Positions 1 to 11,245 of a stretch of DNA of 64,000 nt are shown piece by piece. Positions within the stretch are counted from its first letter, which is position 1, and every line of letters begins with the position of its first letter. The DNA comes from Diphasiastrum complanatum (taxonomy: Eukaryota; Streptophyta; Lycopodiopsida; Lycopodiales; Lycopodiaceae): assembly GCA_029204225.1 (NCBI GenBank), contig CM055109.1, positions 1,562,673 through 1,626,672 on the forward strand, written 5' to 3'. The translations under genes were made by a program, and so were the position numbers. The notes under the pieces were generated by a model. The model worked only from the letters and a program-made list of their open reading frames with translations, had not been told where the DNA came from and did not search any database.

Positions 1-68
1 TACTTGACAAAGGATGAGAAAGAAATGAATGCAAAATCGAAATATTTCTATTCATGGTCAATCTTGAA

Positions 69-393
69 GGATTCGTGAAATTTTATCTTGCTTGATACTC
101 AAAAGATTCGCGAAACAATTTCTTGTAGAAACTCGTGGTTTCTTATTGAAGCTCGAAAGATTTGCGAACATAATCTTGTTGTGAAATATTTTGTTTCTTG
201 TTCAAACCTCAGATGTCACGAAATTGTCACGAACAATTTGCAAAATCTTCTGAATTTTTCTTCAAGCTCAAAGATTGTCATTTGTCGCGAACAATTTGCG
301 AAAGACGAAAATGTCGCAAAGAGACAAGTGTCGCGCACAATTCACGAAACACGAAGCTATAACGAAGAGACAGACTGTCGCGAAATATTCACG
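69..393. repeat. Dispersed TCGCGAA-type motif in U3
   Basis: A short motif of the form (T/G)TCGCGAA or its degraded versions (TTCGTGAA, TTTGCGAA, CACGAA) recurs at about 69, 108, 160, 218, 285, 330 and 377, several times followed by CAATTT. TTCGCGAA is itself a palindrome. Repeated short motifs in U3 upstream of TATA boxes are typical of enhancer-like repeats in plant copia LTRs. The regulatory role is inferred. Confidence 0.5.
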
Positions 394-492
394 AACAAAA
401 ATTATTTAACCCTGGAAATTGAGCATTTATTTGAATATAAACAATCGTAAACGGTTAGATCTACTGTTACAGAATTAAAAGACCAAAAGACC

Positions 493-536
493 TATAAATA
501 AAAGGCCAAGAGACTTGTCCTGTAGCAATATAAATA
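493..536 (+). promoter_or_regulatory. Two TATA boxes of the copia-1 LTR
   Basis: TATAAATA occurs at 493-500 and again at 529-536, about 340-380 bp before the primer-binding site. This spacing suits a U3 core promoter followed by R and U5. Confidence 0.45.
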
Positions 537-874
537 CATGTGCACTACTCGTTATAACTAACTCAAACTGAAGAGACTCTCAGACTCATTCAATCAGAGA
601 CACAATAACAAGATAAGACAACATGATATGTCTACTGATTCAGATTCATAATTATATATTCATTTTTGATCAACAGTTTCTGTTTGTCTACAATTGTCTT
701 AAGTTGTCTCTTAATTCCACATATTATTTCTGCACGCTAATTCAATCAAGGCAAATACTGTTCTATTAGTATATAGACCAGAAACAGAACCGATTGAAGA
801 CACTGATATTGGTTTGATTTATTCAAACTTTCATCGTATTTTCTGTGGAAGAATTATTACTATTTTTCCTACAG

Positions 875-982
875 TGGTATCAAAGCGAATTAGAACTGAT
901 AGTGGTATCAGAGCTTACAAGATCAGAACTGATACAGTGGTATGAGAGCGTACGAGTCAAGTTGATACAGCGGTATCATCGC
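875..982 (+). repeat. Four tandem copies of a tRNA-Met primer-binding-site motif
   Basis: The element does not have one primer-binding site but four in a row. They are TGGTATCAAAGC (875-886), TGGTATCAGAGC (903-914, the canonical plant copia form), TGGTATGAGAGC (938-949) and CGGTATCATCGC (971-982). They are spaced 28, 35 and 33 bp apart inside repeats that also share GAACTGATAC-like stretches. Only the first abuts the LTR edge. The canonical second copy would match the tRNA best. Confidence 0.7.
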
Positions 983-999
983 ACCTCTCTCAACATTCT

Positions 1000-3530
1000 T
1001 CATACATCCATCAGCAAGCCGCTACTTGGAGACAATTCTAAGCATGTAGTTGATGGAACTGGTGTACTATGGTTGGACATGAATCATGGTGACAAGAAAT
1101 TGGAGGAAGTTCTCTATGTCCCTACTCTTGACAAAGATCTTCTATTCGTAGCTAAGATAGTTGATATAGGCATGTCAGTAACCTTCACAAAGAACTCTTA
1201 TAAATTGTTCGATGAAGATTCTGATAACCTGGTTGCTAATGACAACAGAGAAAAAAATTTGTATCACTTGAACATTCGAACTAGAATCAAACAAGCAAAT
1301 CAAACTCAGGAATCAACAAATATTATGTGGCACAAGAGGCTATGTCACATGAACATGGAAGCCTTGTACCAAGCCAACAAAAGTCAGAGAATTGAAGGAG
1401 TCGAAATCAAAAGTAGAGATATTCGAACTACCTACGAATCCTGTCTTAAAGACAAGATGACTAGAACACCTTTCAATAAGGATGTTTAAAGAAACTAAGG
1501 TACTTGAAATTGTGCATTCAAATATTTGTAGACCATTCGGAATATTGTCATTGGGTAATTCAAAGTACTTCATTGCATTCATTTATGACTTCAACAAATT
1601 CGTTGTAGTATACTTTATACGTACAAAATCTGAAGCTTTCGAGTATACGAATTGGGCTTAGAAGCAGACAGGCAATAAGCTGAAGCAGATTCACACAGAT
1701 TGTGGAGGTGAGTACATTTCCAAGGAATTCAAAGCTTACTGTACTGATCGAGATATTATGCATACAAAGACTGCATCATAAACACCTCAGCACAATGGAA
1801 TAGTTGAACAAAGAAATTGTACATTGATGGAAGTTGTTAGGTGTATGATGGCTCATGCAAAAGCACCAAAACAGTTGTGGGCAGAAGCAGTGGCTACATC
1901 AAATTATCTTCAGAATCGTATTCTCAAATCTTGAATACCGGATAAAACTCCTCATGAGATATGGTGAAAATCGAAGCCAAATCTAGCACATGTTTGGACA
2001 TTCGGATGCGCAGTGTATATGCACATACCAAACAAGCTGAGAAAGAAACTCGATGAAAAGATAGAACAACGTTTTCTGGTAGGATTCGAGTTACATTCGT
2101 CATATTATCATGTCTATGTATCCGAAACTGGCAAGATAAAAATTGTTCGAGATGTTAAATTTGATGAGTCAAAATACATAGCAGACAGTGATCTAGTCGG
2201 CTATGAAATTCTCAAAAACTATTATGAGCTACCAACGACGACATAAGTAAAACAAGCAGAAGATAAAAGAGAATTACCAGATTTAGAAGGAGGTCAAGAT
2301 TGAATACCTGAAAAACTAGAATCACCAGTTCGAATTCCAGCAGAAAACATCGAATCAAACCAAACTCGAAACCTGTAGAATCGAACTCAAAACCACCTGT
2401 GAGAAGATCTGACAGACAATGTATACCACCCAAAAGGTATGGTCAAGATGTTTTTAATACAGTAATCGAATTTTGTGGTTTCTCTGATGAACCTCAAACA
2501 TTCGAGGAAGCAATTCATGGACCAGATAAAGATCGCTGATTCAAGCAATGGAGGACGAAATGTCATCCATGTATAAAAACAATGTATGGACACTTGCACC
2601 TATACCTGATGGCAGAAAACCAGTCAAATGCAAGTGGATTTACAAGATCAAAATAGGTCTTGATGGAGAGAACATCAGATACAAAGCAACAATTGGAAGA
2701 AGACTTATTCATGGACCAACCACTTGGTTCTGTAAGCCAAGAATATCCAGAATATGGATATGACATGAATAAAAGTATTTATGGTCTGAAACAAGCAACA
2801 AGACAATGGTATAGAAAGAAGGACGAAGCACTACATTCCTTAGGTTTCAAACCTCTATTTGCTGAATCAAATGTCTATATCAAGCATGTCCAAAATGAAA
2901 TAATCATTCTAGCTATTTATGTTGATGACACTCTTATCTTCTCAAGAAGAGATAAGTTAATTTCAGATGTCAAAAGAGACATTTTTTGAATATTTAAGAT
3001 CGCTGACCTAAGAGAAGCTAAAATCTATCTAGGCTTGCAGATCCAAAGAGACTTTGAAGGTGGTAAGTTGTATCTTCACCAACAAAAGTACACTCAAAAG
3101 ATCATTGAAGACTTCAACATGCTCAAATGCAAAGGTGTGCATACTCCCATGATACCTGGAACAATATTGTCCGCGGACTCTCGAGAAAGAGAAGCGAATG
3201 GCCAAAATACCCTATCGTAGGCTGATTGGATCATTGTTGTATTTAGTAGACAACACCAGACCTGATATAGCATTTGCAATATACAGACTGAGCCAATGTA
3301 ATCAGAACTCAGGATCATTGCATTGGAAGTTGGCAAAAAGAGTACTATAGTATCTCTAGGAAACGAAAGACTATGGATTGTGTTATTCGAAGGAAGCTGG
3401 ATTTCACATCGAATCTTATAGTGACGCAAGTTGGGCATCCATGAAGGACGATAGCAAAAGTATTTCAAAAGGCTGTACATGTCATTCGGGACTTAGTTGA
3501 AAAGAAGATACTGAAGACATCTTCACACCT
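1000..3530 (+). pseudogene. Decayed copia pol (protease end to RNase H), gag missing
   Basis: Translated pieces follow the copia order. A protease/pre-integrase stretch (VLYVPTL-like, then WHKRLCHMN) lies at 1060-1489. Integrase core (TDCGGEYISKEF, QHNGIVEQRN) lies at 1515-2010, its C-terminal domain (TFGCAVYMHIP) at 2010-2246, and reverse transcriptase at 2548-3000 (CKWIYKIK, then YGLKQATRQWY and LAIYVDDTLI). RNase H start (SLHWKLAKR, YSDASWAS) lies at 3200-3480. Gag and most of protease are absent: the frame runs from the primer-site repeats straight into the end of protease. A second deletion near 2690 removes the reverse transcriptase segment carrying the first catalytic aspartate. There are several stops and frame changes. 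The element is dead and stops near 3530 without a visible 3' LTR. Confidence 0.85.
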
Positions 3531-4013
3531 ATTGAGAAAATGATACATTAGAGAAACTTAGAGCTCGACGAGGACCTTTGAAAAAGATGTTTATTTATTT
3601 ATTTATTATTTTCGTTGCCATGTGGACCAATTGAAAGCTTAGTTTCGGGTCGTAGAATTTTCCAAATATAAATAAAATAAAAACTTTTTAATTATATTGT
3701 TGTTTTGTCGGGCAGCATGTGAAAATGCTATTGGTTGATGAGGCCTACCCATCTAGCTCATCACTGCTCGAAGAGACCCAAAAATATTGAAAATGAATAT
3801 GACAGATGGTTGAGATGAGAAAATCAATGTACCATTAATGTATATGCATTGTCAACTCATGGTTAACAAGGTTAACCAAAGTTAATCTGTGGCGCCAAAT
3901 ACATTAGTGTTATAAATTTTTGCCAACACTTTTTCTCAGATTCATGGCTTTTTGTCTACGCAAATTTTCAGATTCATAGTTCATTGTTTCAGATTTTTGC
4001 ATGCAAATTACGA
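3531..4013. other. No gene recognised
   Basis: AT-rich sequence between the copia remnant and the next pseudogene, with a TTTA microsatellite-like run near 3590-3610. I see no coding or transposon-end signal. Confidence 0.4.
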
Positions 4014-5398
4014 ATGGAGCCATCAAGGAAGCCATGCTCCTCAATCGACTATGTGCTTCTATTCAACGAGATAGATGATAATGGATTATGGGTGCCAAAA
4101 AAATATTCAAAAAACTCTTGGATTTTGATGCATCCATCATTAAGAGGAGCATTTCGAAAAAGAAAAAAGTCAAAACTATCATTTCGATCTTATTGGAAAG
4201 CCAAAATTTTGGATTTCAGAACATCATCAGGAGGAAAATCTATTTTTGAAATTCTAGTCCAACATGTATATATGCATTTAGAGATAACTGTGCAAGGATT
4301 CAACCGTGATATTTCCGATACTTTGATTTTTGTCATTCATAAATATCTAATAGTAAACTTTTCAATCTGATTATTTTTTTCTTGCAAATTTATATCCATC
4401 CAACATAAACTAATGGCAGCCAAGTGGATCTTTAGCAGGCGTGTTAGATGTTATTCACACTCATATTGGACAGCTGCAATATCGAAGTAGAACTGCAAAA
4501 GATCTAGCTGACAGTGGGATCTTTTTTTATGAATCAATGTACATTCCTGATACAAAAGAAAATTTTGGACAAATAGTACCAATTCCAATACCTAGTTTTG
4601 AAAGTGATGAATGGATTGCACCAGATGCTACAGTTTCAGAATCATTTCGTTGCAAGATATATAATGATGTAAAAAATTCATTAAAAATGAGCACGAGATC
4701 AAAAAAAGTCAGATTGAGTTGGTTTATTTCCTTGAATATATTTGTGGATTTCTTTTCAAGTGTCAATGTACACAAAACCCCAACGATGTTTGTACGCAAA
4801 AATTTATCAAATAGTTTATTATCTGAACTTAGGGATGAAGACTGGGACAAAAGATCAGATGGAGAAATAGAATGCAGAATTAAAATGTCTTCCATGTGCT
4901 TCCGTTATCAAATTGAAAAACAAATGTTGAGCTTATGCTTCCATTATCAAAGATGGAAAAAAAATAAAGGTAAATGGGTGCCACTCGATCAAGACTTGGA
5001 AGCAAGTGGACATTCAAAATGAAAAAATATTGAAATTATATACAATGATGCCGTTTTGACATGTGTTGAGGTAGAAGAAGATTGGAGTCTAAACTACATC
5101 CGGGGGGAACTATTGCTCCTCCAAGATGATGTACTTTCAGACTTCAGATTCATTTTCAACGATAAACTCGTAAGTAACTGTAAACACTCGATCTTTTATG
5201 AATAGTTTCAATCAAAACTTTCTAATACAAACTCTGTACTAATTCTAACTAACTTTGTATTAGTTTTATGCAGGTACGTAAAAGACATGAGCTCGAGATC
5301 AAATGCAAAGATATTGGCGAAACAATCAACTTATGGAAGAACATTGAGATTCACTATCATCAAATAAATGCCAATCATTATGTCTTTTTATCATTATA
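4014..5398 (+). pseudogene. Unidentified spliced gene remnant
   Basis: I do not recognise the product. A reading frame opens with ATG at 4014 (MEPSRKPCSSIDYVLLF...). It appears to be interrupted by an intron ending in TTTAGCAG at 4438, resumes at 4439 and runs to 5169 (VLDVIHTHIGQLQYR... FYESMYIPDTKEN...). It then meets a clear intron at 5170-5273 (GTAAGT...ATGCAG) and continues in phase to a stop at 5396. A TGA at 5020-5022 breaks the middle exon, but coding character continues beyond it (CVEVEEDWSLNYIRGELL). The protein would be charged and soluble, with no signal peptide or membrane segment. Splice sites that preserve phase argue for a once-real gene, either a host gene or one carried by a DNA transposon. 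Confidence 0.5.
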
Positions 5399-5548
5399 AA
5401 AAAATTGCATTCCAGTATTTGACTATGGACACAAGCTGATTGTAAGAATCTATTGTGATATCAATAAAAAAAACCCATAAACGGGTTGTTTACAAGTAAA
5501 ATGATTGTATCTTTTTTTTTTTATGTCTCTCTATTTACAAATAGATCT

Positions 5549-6322
5549 CTATTCAATCAATTTTTCTATATTTTCTATATCAATATTAGGAACTGATAAG
5601 GCAACAGCTCCATCTATAATCTCACTCTCCTCTGTTTCGGGAAGGGCCTCAATGCCTTTTAAGGCAAGAGGAATATCTGTTATAAAATTGTCTTCCTCTA
5701 TATTAGGAAGGACTTTTATTCCTTTTTTATCATATAAAATAAGATCTGCATCTTGAACAACCTGAAAGGCTGTTAAGGCAGGAGCAGCTTCCTTTTGAGG
5801 GCCCTCGATTGAGGGCTTATACCGTACTGGGCATAGATTCTGATCAACTCTTGCCGAAATCTATATACATCATCAGGAGTATCCGGCTCAAGAGTGAACT
5901 GTCATCACAAAACACGAGAATCAACAAATTACAAACAATGATAGTAATAAAATATGAATCAGAATGAAATGAACTACAAATGAATAGAATATTACCTTTT
6001 CAATATCTACATCCGTTTGTAAATTATACCATTCAAAAAATGGCTTCTATTGTGCAGGACGAACCATGCACAACTAAAAACGTCTTGTTGTTGTACACAC
6101 TGCATATATAGAACGAAAATTAGTAATATAATGATAGAAAATTTATTTATGCTATGACAATACATTTGAATTAAAAAGGAATACATGCATATCAGAGATA
6201 AATTGAATATACTTTGAGAGATTTAATGGTTATCTCTCCAATTGAAGTTGTCGTTGTCGGTATTTCTCGACCGGCATCATGAAGTAGAGAATCAAATTCT
6301 CTATGTGTATTTGCAGCTGAGT
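5549..6322 (-). pseudogene. Unidentified spliced gene remnant, convergent with the preceding one
   Basis: Three exon-like blocks on the minus strand are joined by plausible GT-AG introns. They are 6322-6213 (SAANTHREFDSLLHDAGRE), 6099-5996 (KPFFEWYNLQTDVDIEK) and 5898-5549 (TLEPDTPDDVYRFRQEL). The last block continues, after one frame change near 5825, into an acidic tail (GIEALPETEESEIIDGAV) ending with TAG at 5549. Two in-frame TAG codons lie in the middle block. There is no domain I can name. It faces the plus-strand remnant at 4014-5398 tail to tail, and the two could belong to one element or locus. No terminal repeats were found to prove it. Confidence 0.45.
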
Positions 6323-6974
6323 TTAATTACCGTGTGTTGTGCCTACCGGATCATCATTCTCATCTTACGACAATGAGACTAGATTTTCATCTAAACGCAA
6401 AACAAAAGAGCTGTTATCAAATTAAGTATAGCAAAATATACATGTCAATAATGTTGTAGAGCACAAGACAATAGCGGACAAAATCGCGTACTCTACAAAG
6501 CTAATTCAATCTGTAAAAGGAATGAACATATTACTGACGATAAAGAATCAATACGCAAGGCATCTACTTCGTCTATCTTTGATAAGCTTCTTATACTGTT
6601 AGTTTACACACACACTTCATCATCTGAATACGCAAATGGTATTCAATATATATACACAATGTTACAGGTGTGCAGATGAAGAAAGTACAAAGTGGATGTG
6701 CTATCTATAGGAGATCGTGGGTGGTTGATGTCGTTGTCAAGCCTGTTAGTGTAGCTGCATGGGACGAGCGTGAAAAGGACACGACGTCAGCCTTTGCTGA
6801 AGTGAATGTTGGTGAAGATGCGAAAAATGCATCTCTGACGATATGCCTTAGGATTTGATTTACAGGGTGCCTTTGCTTTTCCTAGGGCACCTTTGGCATT
6901 TTGTAAGGCAGTGTCATCTTTTTCGCTTGTCAAAACACATGTAAAAACACAGTGTCGCGTTTTTCATCTTTTCT
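6323..6974. other. No gene recognised
   Basis: Only a 62-codon open frame at 6670-6858 on the plus strand is present. It has no recognisable motif and is too short to support as a gene. Confidence 0.35.
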
Positions 6975-7274
6975 TCACCTGTGAGAATTTACGCTCCAGC
7001 CATGAATGACTCTTGCATTGGTGAGCCATGGGCGACCAAGTAGTAAGAGGGAGGTGGAAATGATGATGACACCTGAGCCACCATCCAGTACAACTAGGAC
7101 TTTGCGAGATTGGCGATGGGTAGCTGGAATTTTGATATTGCCCCTTTCACTAAGCGGATTGGTGAGGTGTAATGGCAATTTGAGCAGCTCGTCAGGGGTG
7201 GTGGTGTCGGTGGATTGGATTTGTTGTTTCCACTTACCTGCATGTTTCCAGAGAATGTGGAAAGGGAGAGTCAC
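6975..7274 (-). pseudogene. Gypsy-type aspartic protease fragment
   Basis: On the minus strand the frame reads VVLDGGSGVIIIS and, a few residues later, LLLGRPWLTNARVIHGWS. The first motif matches the retropepsin catalytic loop (D-S/G-G-S-G) and the second the LGRPWL signature found near the end of plant Ty3/gypsy proteases. In an intact protease roughly 60-80 residues separate them; here they are nearly adjacent, so the middle is deleted. The strand matches the LTR at 9391-10141, so this may be the pol start of that element, about 2.1 kb inside it. Confidence 0.55.
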
Positions 7275-7633
7275 ATTAGCTTGTAATAAATCCCCTAGAC
7301 TTTAGTACCTTCAAGGGCTTTGTTCTCAAAAGGCATGTGAGGTACTTCACCTCCTCCTTTTCCTCTTAGCAATGACAGATGTGGTGTTGTAGTGCTCTCC
7401 CTCATACCACTGGAGAAACGCTCCTTTGTTCCAATGATAAGTGCTCTATACACCGATGTTTTCTTGCTTTGGAAAAGTTTATTAAGAAATCACATATCCA
7501 TTGTAGTGCTGCCTATTACATCACATTATTGATAATGCATTAGGGCTTGGATTAGGCATGAAGCATTATTGCTTACTCGCTGCCTATCGCTGATCCCTAT
7601 ATGGCTTTACTATAAATATTCATGAGAGGTCAT

Positions 7634-7722
7634 GCGTGCCATCACTGGCCAAATCCACCTTGAAGCCATTGCTGGCCATACACTTTGGATAAAGCTTCTA
7701 TGAAGCCATCGCTAGCCAGAAA
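7634..7722. repeat. Three imperfect copies of a GCCATCGCTGGCCA motif
   Basis: GCCATCACTGGCCA, GCCATTGCTGGCCA and GCCATCGCTAGCCA occur within 90 bp, with a weaker trace near 7757. The motif contains TGGCCA, a palindrome. Function unknown. Confidence 0.5.
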
Positions 7723-8780
7723 ACATATATGTTTGAATAATGGGTAGTAGTACGTTGTCCATCGCTGCTCATAATCATTACATGACATTTGCCAGTGCAT
7801 ATTTCAGCATGTTATAGCTGGCCAGAAGAGTTATAACTCTTGGCATACATTCTATCATAAAACACATATGCCTCATGCATACTTCATGCATTACACATAC
7901 TATTGATATGTATATTCTTGAAGCAACTGATCTGTGCTGTCCGAGCAGCATACTTGCATACTAGCACGCATTTTTTATGATAGGTTGACGTAACCATTAT
8001 ACGGAAACATATCGCTAGCGATGATAAACTAAGCATTCTTGATCATTTGAAATCCAGCGTTGAGCTACACTTATGATTCCTTTGTGTATGACTGCTATTA
8101 TCATAATGAGCACCTCTTGAAATGTATACTCTTTGACGGTACTTGCTATCATTTTTGTTTGTCAGAGTATAGCAGCAACGTAGCACGATTTTTAATACAT
8201 ACTTCTGGATTCCGACTTACCACAAAAGAAGGTATGAATACTACAAGCTACGCATGAGATACACTGTAGTATACTACTACGAAAGCTTTGATAATGATTT
8301 TTTCAGAAGTTCCGGGTTATGACAATAACATATATGTCTTGCATATGGATATGTTATGATATGTATAAACTTGGACACAGATTTAGACGTTTTTTCAAAA
8401 GCATTTAAAAGCAAAAATGGCCAGTTCACAAGAGTCGGTAATGTTTACCATTCAAGTTGGTACTTCTCACATATTTAAGTGGATTTCTTTTACAAGAAAA
8501 TACTTCGACAACACAAGAAATTTCTAATCATAATACTTGCAGGTTGTTTTTTCGCACACCATTTTCTCTAGCATTCACTAACGCAGCACGTAGTATCACT
8601 ACGGTTTTTTTTTTAAGTAAACGATTATGAACGCTATTGTCTATATGTGTGTGTATTGTGTTTGATTGTAGTAGTGATCTGTGTGCCACCATAAAGCATG
8701 GTATCAATCATTCACACATTTGGTGTCGTGTGTGAAGTTGCTGGATTTTTCACACTGGGTCAGTCTTATACACGCAGGAA

Positions 8781-8945
8781 GTCAATGCCCTCACGAGGGA
8801 GGGAGCGGAGGAGCAGGGAGCGAGAAGGGGGAGGAGAAGAGAGCAGCAAGCGAGAGAGGGAGCGAGAAGGGGGAGGGAGCGGAGCAGCGTTAGTGAGGGA
8901 GAGCAATGAACAGAGGGGAAGGGGGAGGGACAGGCTAGGGAAGAG
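8781..8945. repeat. G/A-rich (polypurine) block
   Basis: About 160 bp made almost wholly of purines on the plus strand, with internal repeats of GAGCGAGAAGGGGGAGG. The unrelated-frame ORFs through it are low-complexity artefacts. Just before it, at about 8754-8796, a stretch (CACTGGGTCAGTC, then GCCCTCAC) resembles the region near 10050-10090 inside the LTR. Confidence 0.6.
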
Positions 8946-9370
8946 AGAGATTTGTTGTTTTTTTTTTTTTTGGAAAACAAGGTTAAGAGGGATTTAGAAA
9001 GGGATGTTTTTTAAAAAAGAGGGTTGATGCATAGCAAAACTGAGATTACGGCAATACGAAACTAAAAACACTTTTTAAACAAGGGAAGTATTTAATGAAT
9101 TTCCAGAAAAAAGTGAACTAAAGTCATAACAATGGGCAATATGAAAAAACCTTAATCAAAATTAGGTACACAATATATGGCCTACAAAATTAAAATCACT
9201 ACTTAGAAAACAAAACTAATCCCTTGAGAGCTTGGGCATTTTTTTTTTTTTTGATGGAAATGGAAGATTCCAAAGAATGGGAGAAAGAGGAGGGGAAGCA
9301 GAAAAGAGTGGAGAGAAGAGTGAAGAAAAGAGAATTTGAAAGGCAGCTATGTGGTGAGCAACGTTGGCGC

Positions 9371-9388
9371 TCCCCGACAATGGCGCCA
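9371..9388 (-). other. Gypsy primer-binding site
   Basis: Read on the minus strand the site is TGGCGCCATTGTCGGGGA, close to the TGGCGCCGTTGCCGGGGA primer site of many plant Ty3/gypsy elements. It lies two bases from the LTR edge, which fixes the element's orientation. Confidence 0.7.
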
Positions 9389-9650
9389 ATTGTAGTCGGT
9401 TGTAGTATAGGGGTCCATTCACTGGGAGCAGCCTGTGCGAACCTGCATAGCAATAGAGAGAGAAGGGAGGTAGAGAGAGAAGATAGAGAGAGGTAGAGAG
9501 ATAGGAGTGATGAAAGAGAGTTTAGAGAGAGGAGAGAGAAAAGAGAGATAGAGAGCTAATGAGAGATTAGAGAGAGAAGAGAGCTCACCAAAGATGGTTG
9601 GGGGCTATGGGGGCTCGTGCGCCTACCCATAGCTATGCACCAATCACCCT

Positions 9651-9652
<2 letters not shown>

Positions 9653-9739
<87 letters not shown>
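9653..9739. repeat. (GA)n microsatellite
   Basis: 87 bp of uninterrupted GA dinucleotide. On the minus strand it lies in the transcribed part of the LTR, downstream of the TATA box. Confidence 0.98.
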
Positions 9740-9741
<2 letters not shown>

Positions 9742-9796
9742 AAAAGAAGAGAGCTTTATTATGAGGAATGGAAGATGTGTACAATGGAAAATGGCC

Positions 9797-9808
9797 TCCT
9801 TATATAGT
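9797..9808 (-). promoter_or_regulatory. TATA box of the minus-strand LTR
   Basis: CTATATAAGG on the minus strand, about 400 bp upstream of the primer site, in the right place for a U3 core promoter. Confidence 0.5.
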
Positions 9809-10141
9809 TGAGGAGGGAGGGCCATCTAGGCTCTCATTGGCCTATTTACAATGGCATCCTAGCCCTTCAAACTAAATGAACTTCAATCTAATGGTTCATT
9901 AGGAAAAGGGCCAAACTCACATGATTCATGTGAGTTTGTGAGATTTCCTTTTAACTTAGAACCTTATGAACTTGACTTTGGGCTTTTTAATTAATTTATT
10001 CTACTAAGGCCCAAGGTCCTTTTAGTCAAGTTCTATTTATCCAATTTGCATGGTCACTGGGTCAGTCAAGAAGTCGGTGCCCTCACACGTTATTACTTGT
10101 ATTATACACTATAGGTGGTAGGACCCACCCGTCGCCCTACA

Positions 10142-11245
10142 GTGGACCATTCGGAGTAATGTTTTTAGGTGATGCAAAATATTTCATCATGTTTATTGAT
10201 GACTTCAGCAAGTTTGTTGTAGTATACTTTATTCGTACAAAATTAGAAGCGTTCGAGAAATTCGTTGAGTATATCAATTGGGTTGAGAAGCAAACATGCA
10301 ACAAGTTGAAGCAATTTCTCACAGATCGTGGGGCTGAGTACATTTCCAATGGATTCAAAACTTTTTATACTGATTGAGGTATTATGCATACGAAGACTGC
10401 ATCATACACACCTCGGCACAATGGAATTGCGAAATGAAAAAATCGTACACTAATGGAAGCTGCCAGGTGTATGATGGCTCATGCAAAGGCACCGAAGTAG
10501 TTGTGGGCAGAAGAAATTGCTACGTTGAACTATCTGTAGAATCGAATTCTGAAATCCAAAATACTGGAAAAAACTCCTCATGAATTATGGTGGAAGTCGT
10601 AGCCAAATATGTCTCATGTTCGGACATTCGGATGTGCAGTTTATATGCACATACCAGACAAATTGAGAGAGAAACTTGATGAAAAGATAGAACTAGGTTA
10701 TCTGGTAGGACTCGAGTTACATTTTTCATACTATCGAGTCTACATACCTGATACTGGAAGAATAAAAGTAGTTCGAGATGTTAAATTCGATGAGTCAAAG
10801 TACATAGCAGACAATGATTTAATCAGCTATAAAATTCTTAAGACGTATTATGAGTTACCAACATGAGAAGTAAAGCAGACAGATGATGAATTGGAATTAT
10901 CATCTGGACATAGTAGTGATTCAGCGGGAGTTCAAATTCGACTACCCGAAAAACTCGAATCACCTGTTCAAATTCAAGAAGAACCAGTTGAACTTGAAAA
11001 TGCAGAATTGAATTCTAAATTCATAGAAGGTGTGAGAAGATCTACAAGACATAGAATACCACCAGTAAGGTTTGGTCAAAATGTTTCAACAAATATTGCT
11101 ATCAAACTTTGTGGTTTTGTCGAAGAACCTCAAACATTTGAAGAAGCTAATGATGGGCCAAATAAATATCATTGGATTCTAGCAATGGAGGACGAAACAT
11201 CATCAATGCATAAGAACAATGTACGGAAACTGGCCCAAGATCAAA
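10142..11245 (+). pseudogene. Second copia-1 pol fragment (integrase to start of reverse transcriptase)
   Basis: This piece matches 1529-2590 of copia-1 in sequence and order. It has the integrase core (FIDDFSKFVVVYFIRTK, SYTPRHNGI-like region), then RTFGCAVYMHIPDKLREK, the linker domain, and RSTRHRIPPVRFGQN leading into MEDETSSMHKNN at the start of reverse transcriptase. It is cut at the left by the gypsy LTR insertion and at the right near 11245, where an unrelated minus-strand remnant begins. It keeps longer open frames (10609-10866, 10891-11274) than the first copy in the linker region. Stops at 10376 and elsewhere make it non-functional. Confidence 0.85.

Larger units (their letters stand above)
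1..873 (+). mobile_element. Ty1/copia LTR (copia-1), left end not resolved
   Basis: This is the 5' LTR, or the part of it in the window, of the copia element whose pol remnant follows. The right edge is placed at 873 because the sequence ends in TACA and is followed after one base by TGGTATCAAAGC, the site complementary to initiator tRNA-Met used by plant copia elements. Two TATAAATA boxes lie at 493-500 and 529-536, as expected of a U3 promoter. I could not find the TG that should open the LTR, and no 3' LTR partner is recognisable after the pol remnant, so the length is unknown. The short ORF at 88-450 lies in U3 and is probably chance. Confidence 0.6.
7300..9370 (-). mobile_element. Decayed interior of a minus-strand gypsy element
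   Basis: This stretch lies between the protease fragment and the primer site of the minus-strand LTR, where leader and gag would be. I could not recover a gag motif in any frame. It holds a short imperfect repeat near 7634-7722, a purine-rich block at 8781-8945 and poly-T/poly-A runs. Assignment to the element rests on position and strand only. Confidence 0.3.
9391..10141 (-). mobile_element. 751-bp gypsy LTR, minus strand, inserted in copia-1b
   Basis: The LTR opens with TGTAG at 9391 and closes with CTACA at 10141, a perfect 5-bp terminal inversion in TG...CA form. The primer site lies just outside the left edge, so this is the 5' LTR of a leftward element. A TATA box reads CTATATAAGG on the minus strand at about 9797-9808. 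The LTR holds a long GA microsatellite. Immediately after 10141 the sequence enters copia integrase coding sequence, so this element jumped into a second copia-1 copy. I did not find the matching 3' LTR. Confidence 0.7.

Noticed and set aside
8754-8796. Partner (3') LTR for 9391-10141
   Set aside because: Only about 40 bp resemble the LTR; the rest of the surrounding sequence does not align, so no second LTR is claimed.
9598-9825. Long open frames of alternating R-E or L-S residues
   Set aside because: They are read-through of the GA/CT microsatellite and have no other coding signal.
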